Shown here piece by piece: positions 52,764 to 63,769 of a DNA stretch of 64,000 nt. The stretch's first letter is position 1, and every line of letters begins with the position of its first letter. Made by a program: the position numbers and the translations under genes. Source of the DNA: Lucinisca nassula (lineage: Eukaryota; Mollusca; Bivalvia; Lucinida; Lucinidae); assembly GCA_963580285.1 (NCBI GenBank), contig OY757025.1, positions 117,989,900 through 118,053,899 of the forward strand, given 5' to 3'. The notes below the pieces were generated by a model, which saw only the letters and a list, made by a program, of their open reading frames with translations, was not told where the DNA came from and made no database searches.

Positions 52764-55700
52764 TAAACTAGAAATGGTGTTTGTAAAACACAATGCCCCC
52801 AACCTTTGCTTGTCCCTAGATGGCAAAATATTCAACAAATGTTGTTAAAGACTCAAAAACATACAACAAGAATTCTTCCGAAGGCTATGTCGCGCCTGTG
52901 GGGCCCATCCACCCGCCCAACCACCCACCCGGATATCACTATTTTCAAGGACGGAATTTTTGAAAAACCCGTCCAATAAAACCGAAAATTACCATGATTA
53001 CAATAATAATTCAAAGTGTGTGGCCTTGGCCCCAAGGTTATGCTAACAAATAAATCAAAGGACAATAACTTTTGAAAGGGGCATAATGCAGATGAGAAAA
53101 AAATATGTGTCAGCTAATTTTCCATAGCAAACCATATATAAAATTTCAAAACCCTAGCTTACACGGTTCTTAAGTTAATCCGGATGAAAAAAAAATATGT
53201 GTCAGCTTATTTTCCATCAGGAACGCATATATGAAATTTCAAAACCATAGCATACAGGGTTCTAAAGTTATGGAATGCATCATTTTTAGCATACATTACA
53301 ATAGACACAAATTACCAAAATTACAAAGGGCCATAACTCAAATTTTGTCGAAAGTTAATCAGGTCATCTACTCATCACCACCAATCTTTTCATCAACTTT
53401 CAAGACTCTAGCTATAATAGTTTTTGAGATATCTTGCTGACAAGATTTTATTAAAAAAAACTTCAAAGGGCAATAACTCTTGAAGGGGGCATAATCCGGA
53501 TGAGAAAAAAAATACGCGTCAGCTTATTTTCCATCAGGAATGCATATATGAAATTTCAAAACAATAGCATACACGGTTCTAAAGTTATGCTATGCATCAC
53601 TTTTAGCATACATTATAATGGGCACAAATTACCAAAATGACAAAGGGCCAAAACTCACAAAGTATTTTTCGGAATTTTGTCAAAAGTTAAGCAGGTCATC
53701 AACACCAATCTACGTGTATTCGCCAACATTCAAGGCTCTAGCTATAATAGTTTTTGAGATATTTTGCTGACAAGATTTTATTCAAAAAACATCAAAGGGC
53801 AATTACTCTTGAAAGGGGCATAATCCGGATGAGAAAAAAAATGCGTGTCAGCTAATTTTCCATTAGGAATGCATATATGAAATTTCAAAACTATAGCATA
53901 CACGGTTCTAAAGTTATGCTATGCATCACTTTTAGCATATATTACAATGGGCACAAATTACCAAAATGACAAAGGGCCATAACTCACAAAGTGTTTTTCG
54001 GAATTTTGTCAAAAGTTAATCAACTCATCACCACCAATATGTTCACCAACTTTCAAGGCTCTATAGCTCCAATAGTTTTTGAGATATCTTGCTGACAAGA
54101 TTTTATTAAAAAAATTTCAAAGGGCAATAACTCTTGAAAGGGGCATAATCCGGATGAGAAAAAAAATACGTGTCAGCTTATTTTCCATTAGGAATGCATA
54201 TATGAAATTTCAAAACCATAGCATACACAGTTCCAAAGTTATGCTATGCATCACTTTTAGCATTCATTACAATGGGCAAAAATTACCAAAATGACAAAGG
54301 GCCATAACTCACAAAGTATTTTTCGGAATTTTGTCAAAAGTTAATCAGTTTATATATGTTACGAGATGGAATAGGAAACCTCTCTGGTGCTTATGCACAT
54401 CTAAATTATTTTAGTAGATATATGGTAGGGCGGTGCGAGTGAAATATTTTAGGTGAAATATGGTACGCAAACTGTGCTGCTCCATGAACAAGTCATGCAC
54501 ATATCATACGATGTATGCATGAGTGGTTTATAGAGAGCTGTTTTTACAATACAGGGGGCCGCTATAAGGCCGAGTCCTATAGAATTTGCCTAAAAATCGC
54601 CAACCGCCAAATTGTGCCATATATGATTTTTATTCCCATCACGTGTTGTGTGGGTGTTCGTTTTGACAGGAGTCATGTCATTGATTTATAGGGTCGTTTC
54701 ATCAATTTTTCCTATGGGAAATATACTATTTGAACGCAAATCCATTATCTACTCGATTTTTGCTATCTAGCTTTATTTGTGGCCGGTATCTCCACCTCGC
54801 CACGAATTGAGCAAGGTAATATGAGTAGGCATGATTTTCTGGTAGTATTCATAGATATATAAACCCTGAGAAAAACGAACACTTTAGCAGCAGGTCAAGT
54901 TGTAACGTATACCTACAACATCGTGTCGGGAAATAGAAAGTATATTGAAAGGTATGTTAAATCTATGTTTAGTATTATTTTTGTATGAACATGCTTGTAG
55001 GTTTTGGAGGGGATACTTCTAGTATACCTCAACTTTCTGAAGCCTATTCTGAATTCACTGTTGTGGCCTGTAGTGATTAGGCTACTAGCTTTGCCAGCTA
55101 GACGTCGCAGGATTGATCCCAGGCTTCTCCAGTAGTAGAATGAGTCTTTCTAAGTGAGGTCCTGTCTCATGCTGACCCTAGATGTTGGTGAGACGTAAAG
55201 TTTGGACACCCGCTCATTCTAGATTCATTTAGGCTTTTAGACCCCTTTTGTAGAATGTAATTAATAATCGCCGGGTCACTTGTTTGATCCATGACTTTTG
55301 ACTAGCTGTGGTTAGAAAACCGTGGTTCCGTCCCAATATGATATTAGGTGTAGAGGGGACGTAAACTTAAGACGGGTTTAACCATATCTTCATCATCAGG
55401 GCAAACTCTTACAAGAGCCTGTTGGGTTATCCGTGATGATGAACCGTAATGAATTTTATTTTACAAGCATGTTCACGTTGATTAGAAATAATTTTGTTCA
55501 AGAAGAATTACGAGTTCATTTTGTAATGATGCCGTTTTTGTCTGATAACTCAGTTTGTGCATGTATGTACATATAAAGAACTTGATGATGATAAGTGGGA
55601 GTATTTGGTCGCCACACGTCATAACGGCCTGAGTGGCGGGGATGACGTCAGCTGCGTCATCGACGTCGCGAGCACGGTTGTGACGGGGTGCCTACCAAAT

Positions 55701-57867
55701 ACAGAGAGAATTTACGGCAAACAGTGTTGGCCCTTATGAGACACTAACAAATGTTGTGGATTATAGATGAAAATCTTCTGTTGTAGTTTCTATCTGTTAT
55801 TAATGTATTGAATTTGTGAATAGCTATATTTGTGAGCCGTGTCGCGGAGAAGGATATGAAATAGAGATTGTTATGTTTCCTGTAATTGGCAGCTGACCAG
55901 GTAGCGCAAAGGCGTGGTCTGTTCAATTGCCTCTTACTTGTGATAATGTAGTGAGCACAAATTTGATGAGTATTATGCTCAGTAGTAGTGAGCATTAATT
56001 GATTTCTGTAGTGCTCAATAAGGAAACATGAACTTTGAGTATTATTGTGTCAAGCGCTGGGTGCTGATAATTTGATGCACAGTCAAGTTGAGTTCTGCTG
56101 TACAGTTATTTGTCGCATGCACTAATCAGCCTGTATGTCTGGTCGGCGCATGCGCAATAACGGTATATGCATGAACATATTCTTACTTCTCCGGGAGGGG
56201 AATCATGATATAGCATGTATGTTTTGTGACTCGTGTCTTAGTCCAGTTATCGTAATTTGCAGGCACAACAATGTGTGACCTGCTGCTCCCTGCTTCATAG
56301 CAGCAGGTACTGGTACGACGCTAGGCGTTAGGGTCCAGCAAGGGCGGACAGACTGCCGTAATCAGCGTAGACCAGAATCAGAATCATTGTTCATTGTCAA
56401 CAAATGTGAGACCATAAAAGAGGTCAACTAACCTGCAGGATATTCGGACGATCGCTAAACCTGTGATCGGCAACCTGTGATCGGCAACTATGTCGATAGA
56501 CTAGTGTGCAGTTTGCACTAGTTCGCGAGAGGAAGTTTCACGCGAGAGGGGGATTCACCCTAAGTTATAAACTGGCCAGTCGCGTCTTGTGTTGTTTCTT
56601 TTTTTGTTTTTGTTGTTGTTTTTGTTGTTTGCTTCTGTAGGTATTCACGTCACCCATTCCGAGCACAGAACATTGTTTTGCCTTCGGAGCGGACGTCGTG
56701 AGTTGGCTACAGAAGCAACAAATTGTGATGTTTTGTGTTAGTAAGTGTTGTATGTAGATACTGTAAATAATTCATGTCATTCATCTAACATCTTTCTTGT
56801 GCCTTACCCCACAGCTGTCCGTACACCTGTCAGAGATCACGCTCGGTTGTCTTGTCAGCATGGGGGTTTGCAGGACGCCGTAAACCCACATGTAACATTT
56901 ACATGCTCATCACCAGCAATATACTCAACAACTTTCAAGGCTCTAGCTCCAATAGTGTTTGAGAAATTTTGCTGACAAGATTTTATTAAAAAAATTTCAA
57001 AGGGCAATAACTCTTGAAAGGGGCATAATCCGGATGAGAAAAAAAATACGCGTCAGCTAATTTTCCATGAGGAATCCATATATGAAATTTCAAAACCCTA
57101 GCATACACGGTTCTAAAGCTATGCATCACTTTTAGCATACATTATAATGGGCACAAATTACCAAAATGACAAAGGGCCATAACTCACAAAGTATTTTTCG
57201 GAATTTTGTCATTAGTTAATCAGTTCATCTACTAATCACCACCAATCTAATCACCAACTTTCAAGGCTCTAGCTCCAATAGTTTTTGAGATATCTTGCTG
57301 ACAAGATTTTATTAAAAAATTTCAAAGCGCAATAACTCTTGAAAGGGGCATAATCCGGACGAGAAAAAAAATACGGGTCAGCTAATTTTCCATGAGAAAT
57401 CCATATATGTAATTTCAAAACCCTAGCATACACGGTTCTAAAGTTATGCTTTGCATCAATTTTAGCATACATTACAATGGGCACAAATTACCAAAATGAC
57501 AAAGGGCCATAACTCACAAAGTATTTTTCGGAATTTTGTCAAAAGTTATTCAGTTCATCTACTCATCACCACCAATATATTCACCAACTTTCAAGGCTCT
57601 AGCTCCAATAGTTTTTGAGATATCTTGCTGACAAGATTTTATTAACAAAAATTTCAAAGGGCAATAACTCTTGAAGGGGGCATAATCCGGATGAGAAAAA
57701 AAATACGCGTCAGCTAATTTTCCATGAGGAATCCATATATGAAATTTCAAAACCCTAGCATACACGGTTCTTTAGTTATGCTATGCATCAAAAGCGTAAC
57801 AGACTGACAAACGGACGAACGAACCAGAACCAATACGCCCCTCCAACTTTTTCCAAGTTCGAGGCAT
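52764..57867. mobile_element. Pearl-like element with ~330-bp tandem core, nested in the 158-bp array
   Basis: Opens TAAACTAGAAATGGTGTTTG and closes ACGGACGAACGAACC ... CCAACTTTTTCCAAGTTCGAGGCAT. Core units carry GGGCAATAACTCTTGAAAGG, GTCAGCTAATTTTCCAT, CCATAACTCACAAAGTATTT and TAGTTTTTGAGATATCTTGC. At least six units occur in 53050-54350 and 56898-57790. The core is split by the insert 54357-56897. Confidence 0.7.
54357..56897. mobile_element. 2.54-kb insert in the tandem core, TGTTAC...GTAACA ends, no ORF
   Basis: The repeat unit breaks off after GTTAATCAGTTTATATA and resumes at TTTACATGCTCATCACC. The insert starts TGTTACGAGATGG and ends CACATGTAACA, so it has TG...CA termini with a 6-bp inverted match, as LTRs do. 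I see no exact target duplication and no gag or pol. It could be a long solo LTR or an unrelated unique segment. Inside: a tRNA-like stretch around 55065-55120 (GATTGATCCC), a CpG-richer patch at 55610-55690, and a GTTTTTGTTGTTG run at 56600. Confidence 0.45.
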
Positions 57868-59160
57868 AAAAAGGCCCCTTTTTGTCCTTTGACCTCTTAG
57901 TACAACCTAGACATTTGAGGTACCAACTTGGGTAATGCACACAACACATCGTCTAATGGTGGTTAACATTTCTGCCAAGTAATTTCAAAATCCATCTAAA
58001 AATAAGAAAGTTATTGACAGAACACAAAAAAAGGCCCCTTTTTTGACCTCTAACCTCTATGTATGACCTTGACCTTTCAGGTACCAAACTGGGTCATGCG
58101 TGCAACACATCATCTCATGGTGGTTAACATTTCTGCCAAGCAATTTCAAAATCCATCTAAAAATAAGAAAGTTATTGACCAAACACGAAAAAAGGCCCCT
58201 TTTTTGACCTTTGACCTCTATGTATGACCTTGACACTTGAGGTATCAAACTGAATCATGCATGCAACACATCATCTCATGATAGTTAACATTTCTGCCAA
58301 GTGATTTCAAAATCCATCTCAAAATAAGAAAGTTATTGACAAAACACGAAAAAAAGGCCCCTTTTTTGACCTTTGACCTCTAAGTATGACCTTGACCTTC
58401 GAGGTACTGACCTGCCTGATGCACACCACACATTGTCTCATGGTTGTTAATATTTCTGCCAAGTAAGTTTAAAATCCAACTCAAAATAAGAAAGTTATTG
58501 ACAAAACACGAAAAAAAAGGCCCCTTTTTTTACCGTTGACCTCTAAGTATGACCTTGACCTTCGAGGTACTGACCTGCCTGATGCACACCACACATCGTC
58601 TCATGGTTGTTAATATTTCTGCCAAGTAATTTTAATATCCATCTCAAAATAAGAAAGCTATTGACAAAACACGAAAAAAAGGCCCCTTTTTTGACCTTTG
58701 ACCTCAAAGTATGACCTTGACCTTCGAGGTACTGACCTGCCTGATGCACACCACACATTGTCTCATGGTTGTTTATATTTCTGCCAAGTAATTTTAAAAT
58801 CCATCTGAAAATAAGAAAGTTATTGACCAAATACGAAAAAAGGCCCCTTTTTTGACATTTGACCTCTAAGTATGACCTTGACCTTTGAGGTACCGACCAG
58901 ATTTATGCGCACCACACATTGTCTTATGGTTGTTAATATTTCTGCCAAGTAATTTTAAAATCCATCTGAAAATAAGAAAGTTATTGACCGGACACGATTT
59001 TCCCATACATATATACATACCAACAAACTTCCAAGGGAGATAATTCAAAAAGTATAAATGCGAGAGTTATAGTTCTTGCGCACTGCACGTCGTCTAATGC
59101 TGATTTATATTTATACTAAGTTTCGTGACGATAGTTCGAACGGTTTTCAAGTTATAGAGC
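57868..59160. repeat. ~158-bp tandem array, right part
   Basis: Eight units starting at AAAGGCCCCTTTTTTGACC (about 57868, 58030, 58190, 58355, 58515, 58677, 58838). The frames that repeat MVNNFLIFRWILKLLGRN on the minus strand come from the monomer. Confidence 0.85.
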
Positions 59161-59164
59161 GGAC

Positions 59165-59495
59165 ACGAAAGTGTGACAGACGGACAGACGGACAGACAGA
59201 CTGTCCGGGCAGACGAGAGGTACCTAGTGGGGTTAGGATTCTGCCCAATTCAACTTAATGGGGTTTATTCCGTAAGGCACAGTAACTTTTCAGTTAGTGG
59301 GGTTAAAAATTTCGTATGTGGGGTTAAAACTCTGTACAGTGGTGCGTTATGGGGTTAAAGTCTCCATAGACTTTACATTAGTAACCCCACAAGGTACCTC
59401 TACTAAGAACGGACAGACAGACAGACGGACAGACAGACGCCCGGGGGAAAAACAATATGTCTCTCCGAAAAAAAATTTTTCGGGGCAGACATAAT
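59165..59495. repeat. Microsatellite tail of the 158-bp array element
   Basis: CAGACGGACAGACGGACAG (59177-59205), a segment with four near repeats of GTGGGGTTAAA, a second ACGGACAGACAGACGGACAG block (59409-59440), and a closing stem TCTCCGAAAAAAAATTTTTCGGGG(CAGA). Confidence 0.7.
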
Positions 59496-59499
59496 TAAT

Positions 59500-60450
59500 T
59501 TAAACAAATAACACAATCTGACACCCCTAAATTTGGAAACAGAACCCTTATATCAGGTGAACATTTCATATGAATTTTACGCAACAAGCCTTAAAGACAG
59601 GACTGGACTATTTAAGGGAGCACAGGAAAACCTGAGTCATTCTTTGTCTGACCTCTGAAGGGTTAACATCAAATTCTATTTATCTGATTGGCTGTAAATG
59701 GAGACCTACTGTGACATCACAATGATTGACAGTTTAATAATAAGTGATTGACAGCTCTGCTCTGTTTGAAGCTAACCTTGTTATCTCAATTATGTAACAG
59801 CAGGCACACTCCATAATTGGCTTCAATATACAAACAAAACAATTTAGTCAAGATTCATGTATTTATTTATTTTTATTTTTAAATTACAAAGAAACAAAAT
59901 ACAAACATATTTCATAACGGTTAATTATATAGCACATTTAGTTCTAATATACCAAAAAATAAATAAATAAATAAATAAATAAATGATAAAAAATTAAAGC
60001 TTCAAATTTGTTGAAAAATTATTAGTTGACATTATAGAAAACAGCTTCTTCTGATAAATAAATAAATAATGTTTGAATGAAAGAATTGTTTTTAAATTTG
60101 ATATAATAGAAAGATTTTTCCATTCTTCTTCTTGTTTTTCTTCTTATAGAAGAAGAAAAATAAAAAGTAAAATGAATTATACACAGGCAGTCTTAGTAAA
60201 ATAAATTAAATAAAATTGACACAGCTAAACAAATGATGGAATGGCTGAATGAATAAAACAGATGTCGAGGCTTATCTCATTCTAATCTCAGTTTAGATAT
60301 TTTAAAATAAAATATAGATTTTGGGCGCTTGTTAGAACTGTCTTAATCAGGCAGTTTTAACGAGCACCCACAATATACTATCAAGTGAGGGTATACATTG
60401 GTATGGCCTCACTGAAGCAATTACTAACGAGCCCCCACAATATACTATAG
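59500..60450. other. AT-rich stretch, no gene seen
   Basis: Includes (AAAT)n at 59955-59990, A/T-rich stretches and an AAGAAGAAAAA hairpin near 60125-60160. GTGGGTGCTCGTTAAAACTGC-type palindrome relics at 60330-60430. Nothing coding. Confidence 0.5.
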
Positions 60451-60451
60451 A

Positions 60452-60765
60452 GTGTTGGTTTGTTTTTGATTTGATGTTTAACGTCCCCGTCAACATGTAA
60501 AGGACATTTTGGAGACGTTGCTTCCAATTTTGTGGGACTTTTACCCGACACTTAGATGAAATGACATCTCAAGCCCAGTCGCCCAATGAAACCAAGAGGG
60601 TTTATAAGCATGGACAGGCCAACTCGCACCGCTTTGCCTGGGCAGGCTTAAATCCTCCAAGCTGTTTACCAGTACTCGTGTGCGGGTCGGTTTCAGCTCT
60701 GCGTGGAAGCATCATGCAGCCCATATATTTCTTCAAGCCCCGATGGGCGGGGGCCGATAGAGTGT
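60452..60765 (-). mobile_element. SINE-1 copy, full length
   Basis: From GTTTTTGATTTGATGTTTAACGTCCCCG to CAAGCCCCGATGGGCGGGGGCC. Confidence 0.75.
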
Positions 60766-61306
60766 CGGTACTAGGTCTATTTCTAATGAGTACTAGGACA
60801 AGCATTTTACACATACAAATGTTCAATGAGGCGGTTCTAACGATTTTTGGGATATGTGTTAGAACTGTGTTATATCCCAAAATCTTTTTACAGTGAATCA
60901 TGTTGCAGAGAGCTTATTGTGTACAGAGATAAATATGAAAACACACATTATATTTCTTCCAAACCTAAATTGACATTCAGATAAAATCGTTTTCTGATTT
61001 CAGTCAAGTTTGCTATTTTATTTTCTACTACACAAAACTAGATTTTTTTTCTATTTAAATGTTAATAAATAAATAAATCTTTGTTTATGAAGCATAATTT
61101 ATGTTCAATTTTTTAAGGTATTTGTTTGATAAATATATGGACAGCAGCTGATTATTACAGTCAATTATATCCTATAATCCTTATCAGTTTTATGGCCCCT
61201 ATAGGTAGCCAGCCCACCAAGCCCAAGCCACACCTACTTTTATCTGCTGGTTACCTGTACATGTTTACAGTGGGAACCAGACCCCCCCGGCATGAAAATC
61301 CTGTCT
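60766..61306. other. No gene seen
   Basis: AT-rich; one dyad GGGATATGTGTTAGAACTGTG...TATATCCC near 60850-60880. No exon signals. Confidence 0.4.
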
Positions 61307-61507
61307 TTAACTCTTATCTTGCTTTTCACGACAACCCATATCTTTGGAAACAGTGTAGATCCAGATCAGATGGCTTCTGAAGAAGGATCTACACTGTTTG
61401 ACATTTAGTTTATGAATTTATAGGAATAAATTACATCAAATAATCTGATTGGTTCAAAGTCACAGATGGGTGTGGCTAAAATGAATATTCAGCAAGAGAA
61501 GGGTTAA
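61307..61507. mobile_element. MITE-A copy with deleted apical arm
   Basis: TTAACTCTTATCTTGCTTTTC ... ATTCAGCAAGAGAAGGGTTAA; palindrome near 61350-61402 reads GATGGCTTCTGAAGAAGGATC, one apical arm missing. Confidence 0.7.
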
Positions 61508-61579
61508 GGGGTTTTTAGACAGTCAAGTTTCACATATTTTTATACAAGTTTGTATTGGCCAATAACATTGGACAAGGCC

Positions 61580-61875
61580 TGCCGTCACCGCGGCAGTCTT
61601 CGGGGCTTGGAGAACTCGAATGGGCTGCACATGGGTACTGCGTGGTAAACCACTAAGAAGGTCTACCTAAGTCGGACTGTCCCTGCCCATAAACCCATAA
61701 ACTGGTAAACATTCTTTTTTTTTTTGGTGGGGGGGGGGGGGAGGCAGTAAGGCTAGAGAAGTCATTTCATCTCGATATCGGGTAAAAAGTCCCACAAAAC
61801 TGGAAGCAATGTCTCCAAAATGACATAAATAGTGTTGACAGGGAAGTAAAGTCTCAAATCAATCAATCAATAATA
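61580..61875 (+). mobile_element. SINE-1 copy, diverged
   Basis: GCGGCAGTCTTCGGGGCTTGG to GGGAAGTAAAGTCTCAAATC and CAATCAATCAATAA; a T10GGTG14 run interrupts it at 61711-61741. Confidence 0.6.
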
Positions 61876-62082
61876 TTGGAGTCTAGGGTAAACACTCTCC
61901 TACAAGAATGATTAAACTTTGATGGAAATAGAAACAGATCCTATTTTCCATCAAATACTTGGCCAAGTTTTCATTAAAGAGCCGATCAGAATGCAGTGTG
62001 TTTTTAGACACTGTGGTTGTAAACAAAAGCACAATGGTATTATATGGCTCGGACTACCTTGAAAACAACAACGGTGAGAGAG

Positions 62083-62270
62083 AACAAGAGCACCGCATGC
62101 GGGTGCCAACGCTCGGCTGCACCCACTTTTCATAATGAACAACTAGACCGAGTTTCAAGTGAATATGTTCAGTAATGACAGAGATATTACAAAATGTCTA
62201 AGTTTTTGCACGACGACGCAGACGACGCCAGAGCTATGACAATACCTCGTACAGCCGAGCTAAAAATGGA
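62083..62270. mobile_element. Short CACGACGACGCAGACGAC-tailed element
   Basis: Opens ACAAGAGCACCGCATGCGGGTG and closes AGCCGAGCTAAAAATGG; short stems at both ends, no tandem core. Same overall design as the array elements. Confidence 0.5.
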
Positions 62271-62336
62271 TACAAGAAAAACGATATCCATTTGATTGAT
62301 CTGACCGAACCTTTCGCACAGTCATCACCTCAGAAC

Positions 62337-62549
62337 TTAGCCCTTATCTTGCTGAATATTCATCTAAGCCACACCCATTTCTGTCTATCAACCAATCAAA
62401 TTACTTGATGTAATATATTGCTACAAATTCATAAAATGAATGTCAAACAGTGTAGATCCAGATCAGATGGCTTCTTCAGAAGCCATCTGATCTGGATCTG
62501 CGCTGTTTGCAAAGATAGGGGTTGTTGTGAACAGCAAGATAAAGGTCAA
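62337..62549. mobile_element. MITE-A copy
   Basis: TTAGCCCTTATCTTGCTGAA ... CAGCAAGATAAAGGTCAA; palindrome about 62443-62511, tip GATGGCTTC-TTCA-GAAGCCATC. Confidence 0.7.
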
Positions 62550-62877
62550 TGCATACTATGTATAAAAACAAAAATTCCGCAGAAGGGGGCGTCACATCTG
62601 CTGAGGCAAAAGTCACAGGAGCCACAATCAGAATGTGGTTAATAAATTAAGTATATTTCATTCTTAGCTGGAGGTGTGTGGCTGACGACTCAGATTGGTC
62701 GCGCCATGGTCTTGCTCATTGTGACTCATAGCGAATAATTCCTAACTAGTTTCTGCCTAATAGTAGGCTTTCATCAGAGGATGTGTGCGCTTGTCACAGA
62801 TTTGTGACGAGCTGTGCGATTTTCGCTCTTTATATACCCTCTGGGTCACCCATGGTTACCCATCATTATGTATGTAG

Positions 62878-63075
62878 ACCGGCCCTTTTGGGGGCTGGTG
62901 GGCAATTTTTGCCTTTGTGAAGACTGTCACCGGCCCTTTGGGGGCCGGTTGACGTTATTTCCATTTCGTTGTTATGGAGAGAACGTCGTCACCGGCCCCT
63001 GGGGGCCGGTGACGTCATAATCCATTGTTATTAATGGGCACAAGACGTTCACCGGCCCCTATGGGGCCGGGCGAC
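62878..63075. repeat. Four spaced GC-rich dyads, ACCGGCCCC / GGGGCCGGT
   Basis: Dyads centre near 62890, 62941, 63001 and 63060, spaced 50-60 bp, most followed by GACGT. The best is GTCACCGGCCCCTGGGGGCC-GGTGAC. A fifth half-site GTTTGGGGCCGC occurs near 63122. The spacers do not resemble each other much, so the dyads are more conserved than the DNA between them. Confidence 0.75.
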
Positions 63076-63436
63076 GTTTTCCTTTACTATTTTGGTTAGG
63101 ATTGTGGCATTAGTTGGTCCGTTTGGGGCCGCTTTGTATTATCGGTAGCCTAAATACATGTATTTATATGTATCGTATGTATTTTATTGTCGGCACCGGT
63201 ACCGATTTTTGGACAGTCTTTGAAAGGGAATACATTTTCGCTGTTTATTCACAGGCTTTGTGGGGTTACTGAAGTGAGGCGCATTTGCAATTTATTGTTA
63301 ATTTATGTTAATTGACGGGTGGGATGGGGGAGAGAATGTTAGTATAACATGTATAAGATGATTGTTTACATGCAAAGGTATGAAATTGTTTATAATAAAC
63401 GGTCAAAATGAAACTTATTTGTTTTCATTTACATAC

Positions 63437-63769
63437 CTTTATTTCGAAGTTGGCCATTGTGAATAAATCATCACTTAAGGAGAGTTCTGTATTGAATTTC
63501 TCTTCTAGGAAAGGTCCTAGAATTCTATCTAATTTTTCTATTGTGAAGTCCCGTGTGTTCGGGTCCTTGGCACTTCGACTTTCCCCTGTAATTCCTTCGT
63601 GTTTGTTACGAATATGCTCACACATAGAATCTTTTCTAGTGAATAATAGCCCACAATGCTGGCATAAGATACGGAGTTCTTTGTGTGCCGTTTCCAGGTG
63701 TCTCCGCAGGCTTTTTAGGTGTTTGTATGTCTTGTTACATTCCAAACATGGATGTATTTCCGTAGTTAG
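63437..63769 (-). CDS. Exon with two C2H2 zinc fingers, partial gene
   Basis: An open segment of 111 codons (phase 0 at both ends) lies between a weak acceptor CACTAATAG| and a good donor AAG|GTATGT. Finger 1: CLECNKTYKHLKSLRRHLET-AH, spacing C-x2-C-x12-H-x4-H. Finger 2: CQHCGLLFTRKDSMCEHIRN-KH, same spacing. The 6-residue link between them (KELRIL) is not the TGEKP type, so these need not be consecutive DNA-binding fingers. The rest (GITGESRSAKDPNTRDFTIEK ... FNTELSLSDDLFTMANFEIK) is polar and unlike any domain I know. Other exons would lie beyond the right edge (5') and to the left (3'); I could not identify one on the left. It could belong to a cellular gene or to a domesticated or transposon-borne zinc-finger protein. 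Confidence 0.6.

Noticed and set aside
58057..59048. Minus-strand frames repeating NNFLIFRWILKLLGRN, resembling a membrane protein
   Set aside because: Monomer of the 158-bp tandem array. The frame breaks whenever a unit has an indel.
60602..60901. Minus-strand frame containing YMGCMMLPRRAETDPHTSTG
   Set aside because: Standard reading of SINE-1, seen in nearly every copy (21449, 31561, 37769, 38146, 41217, 60602).
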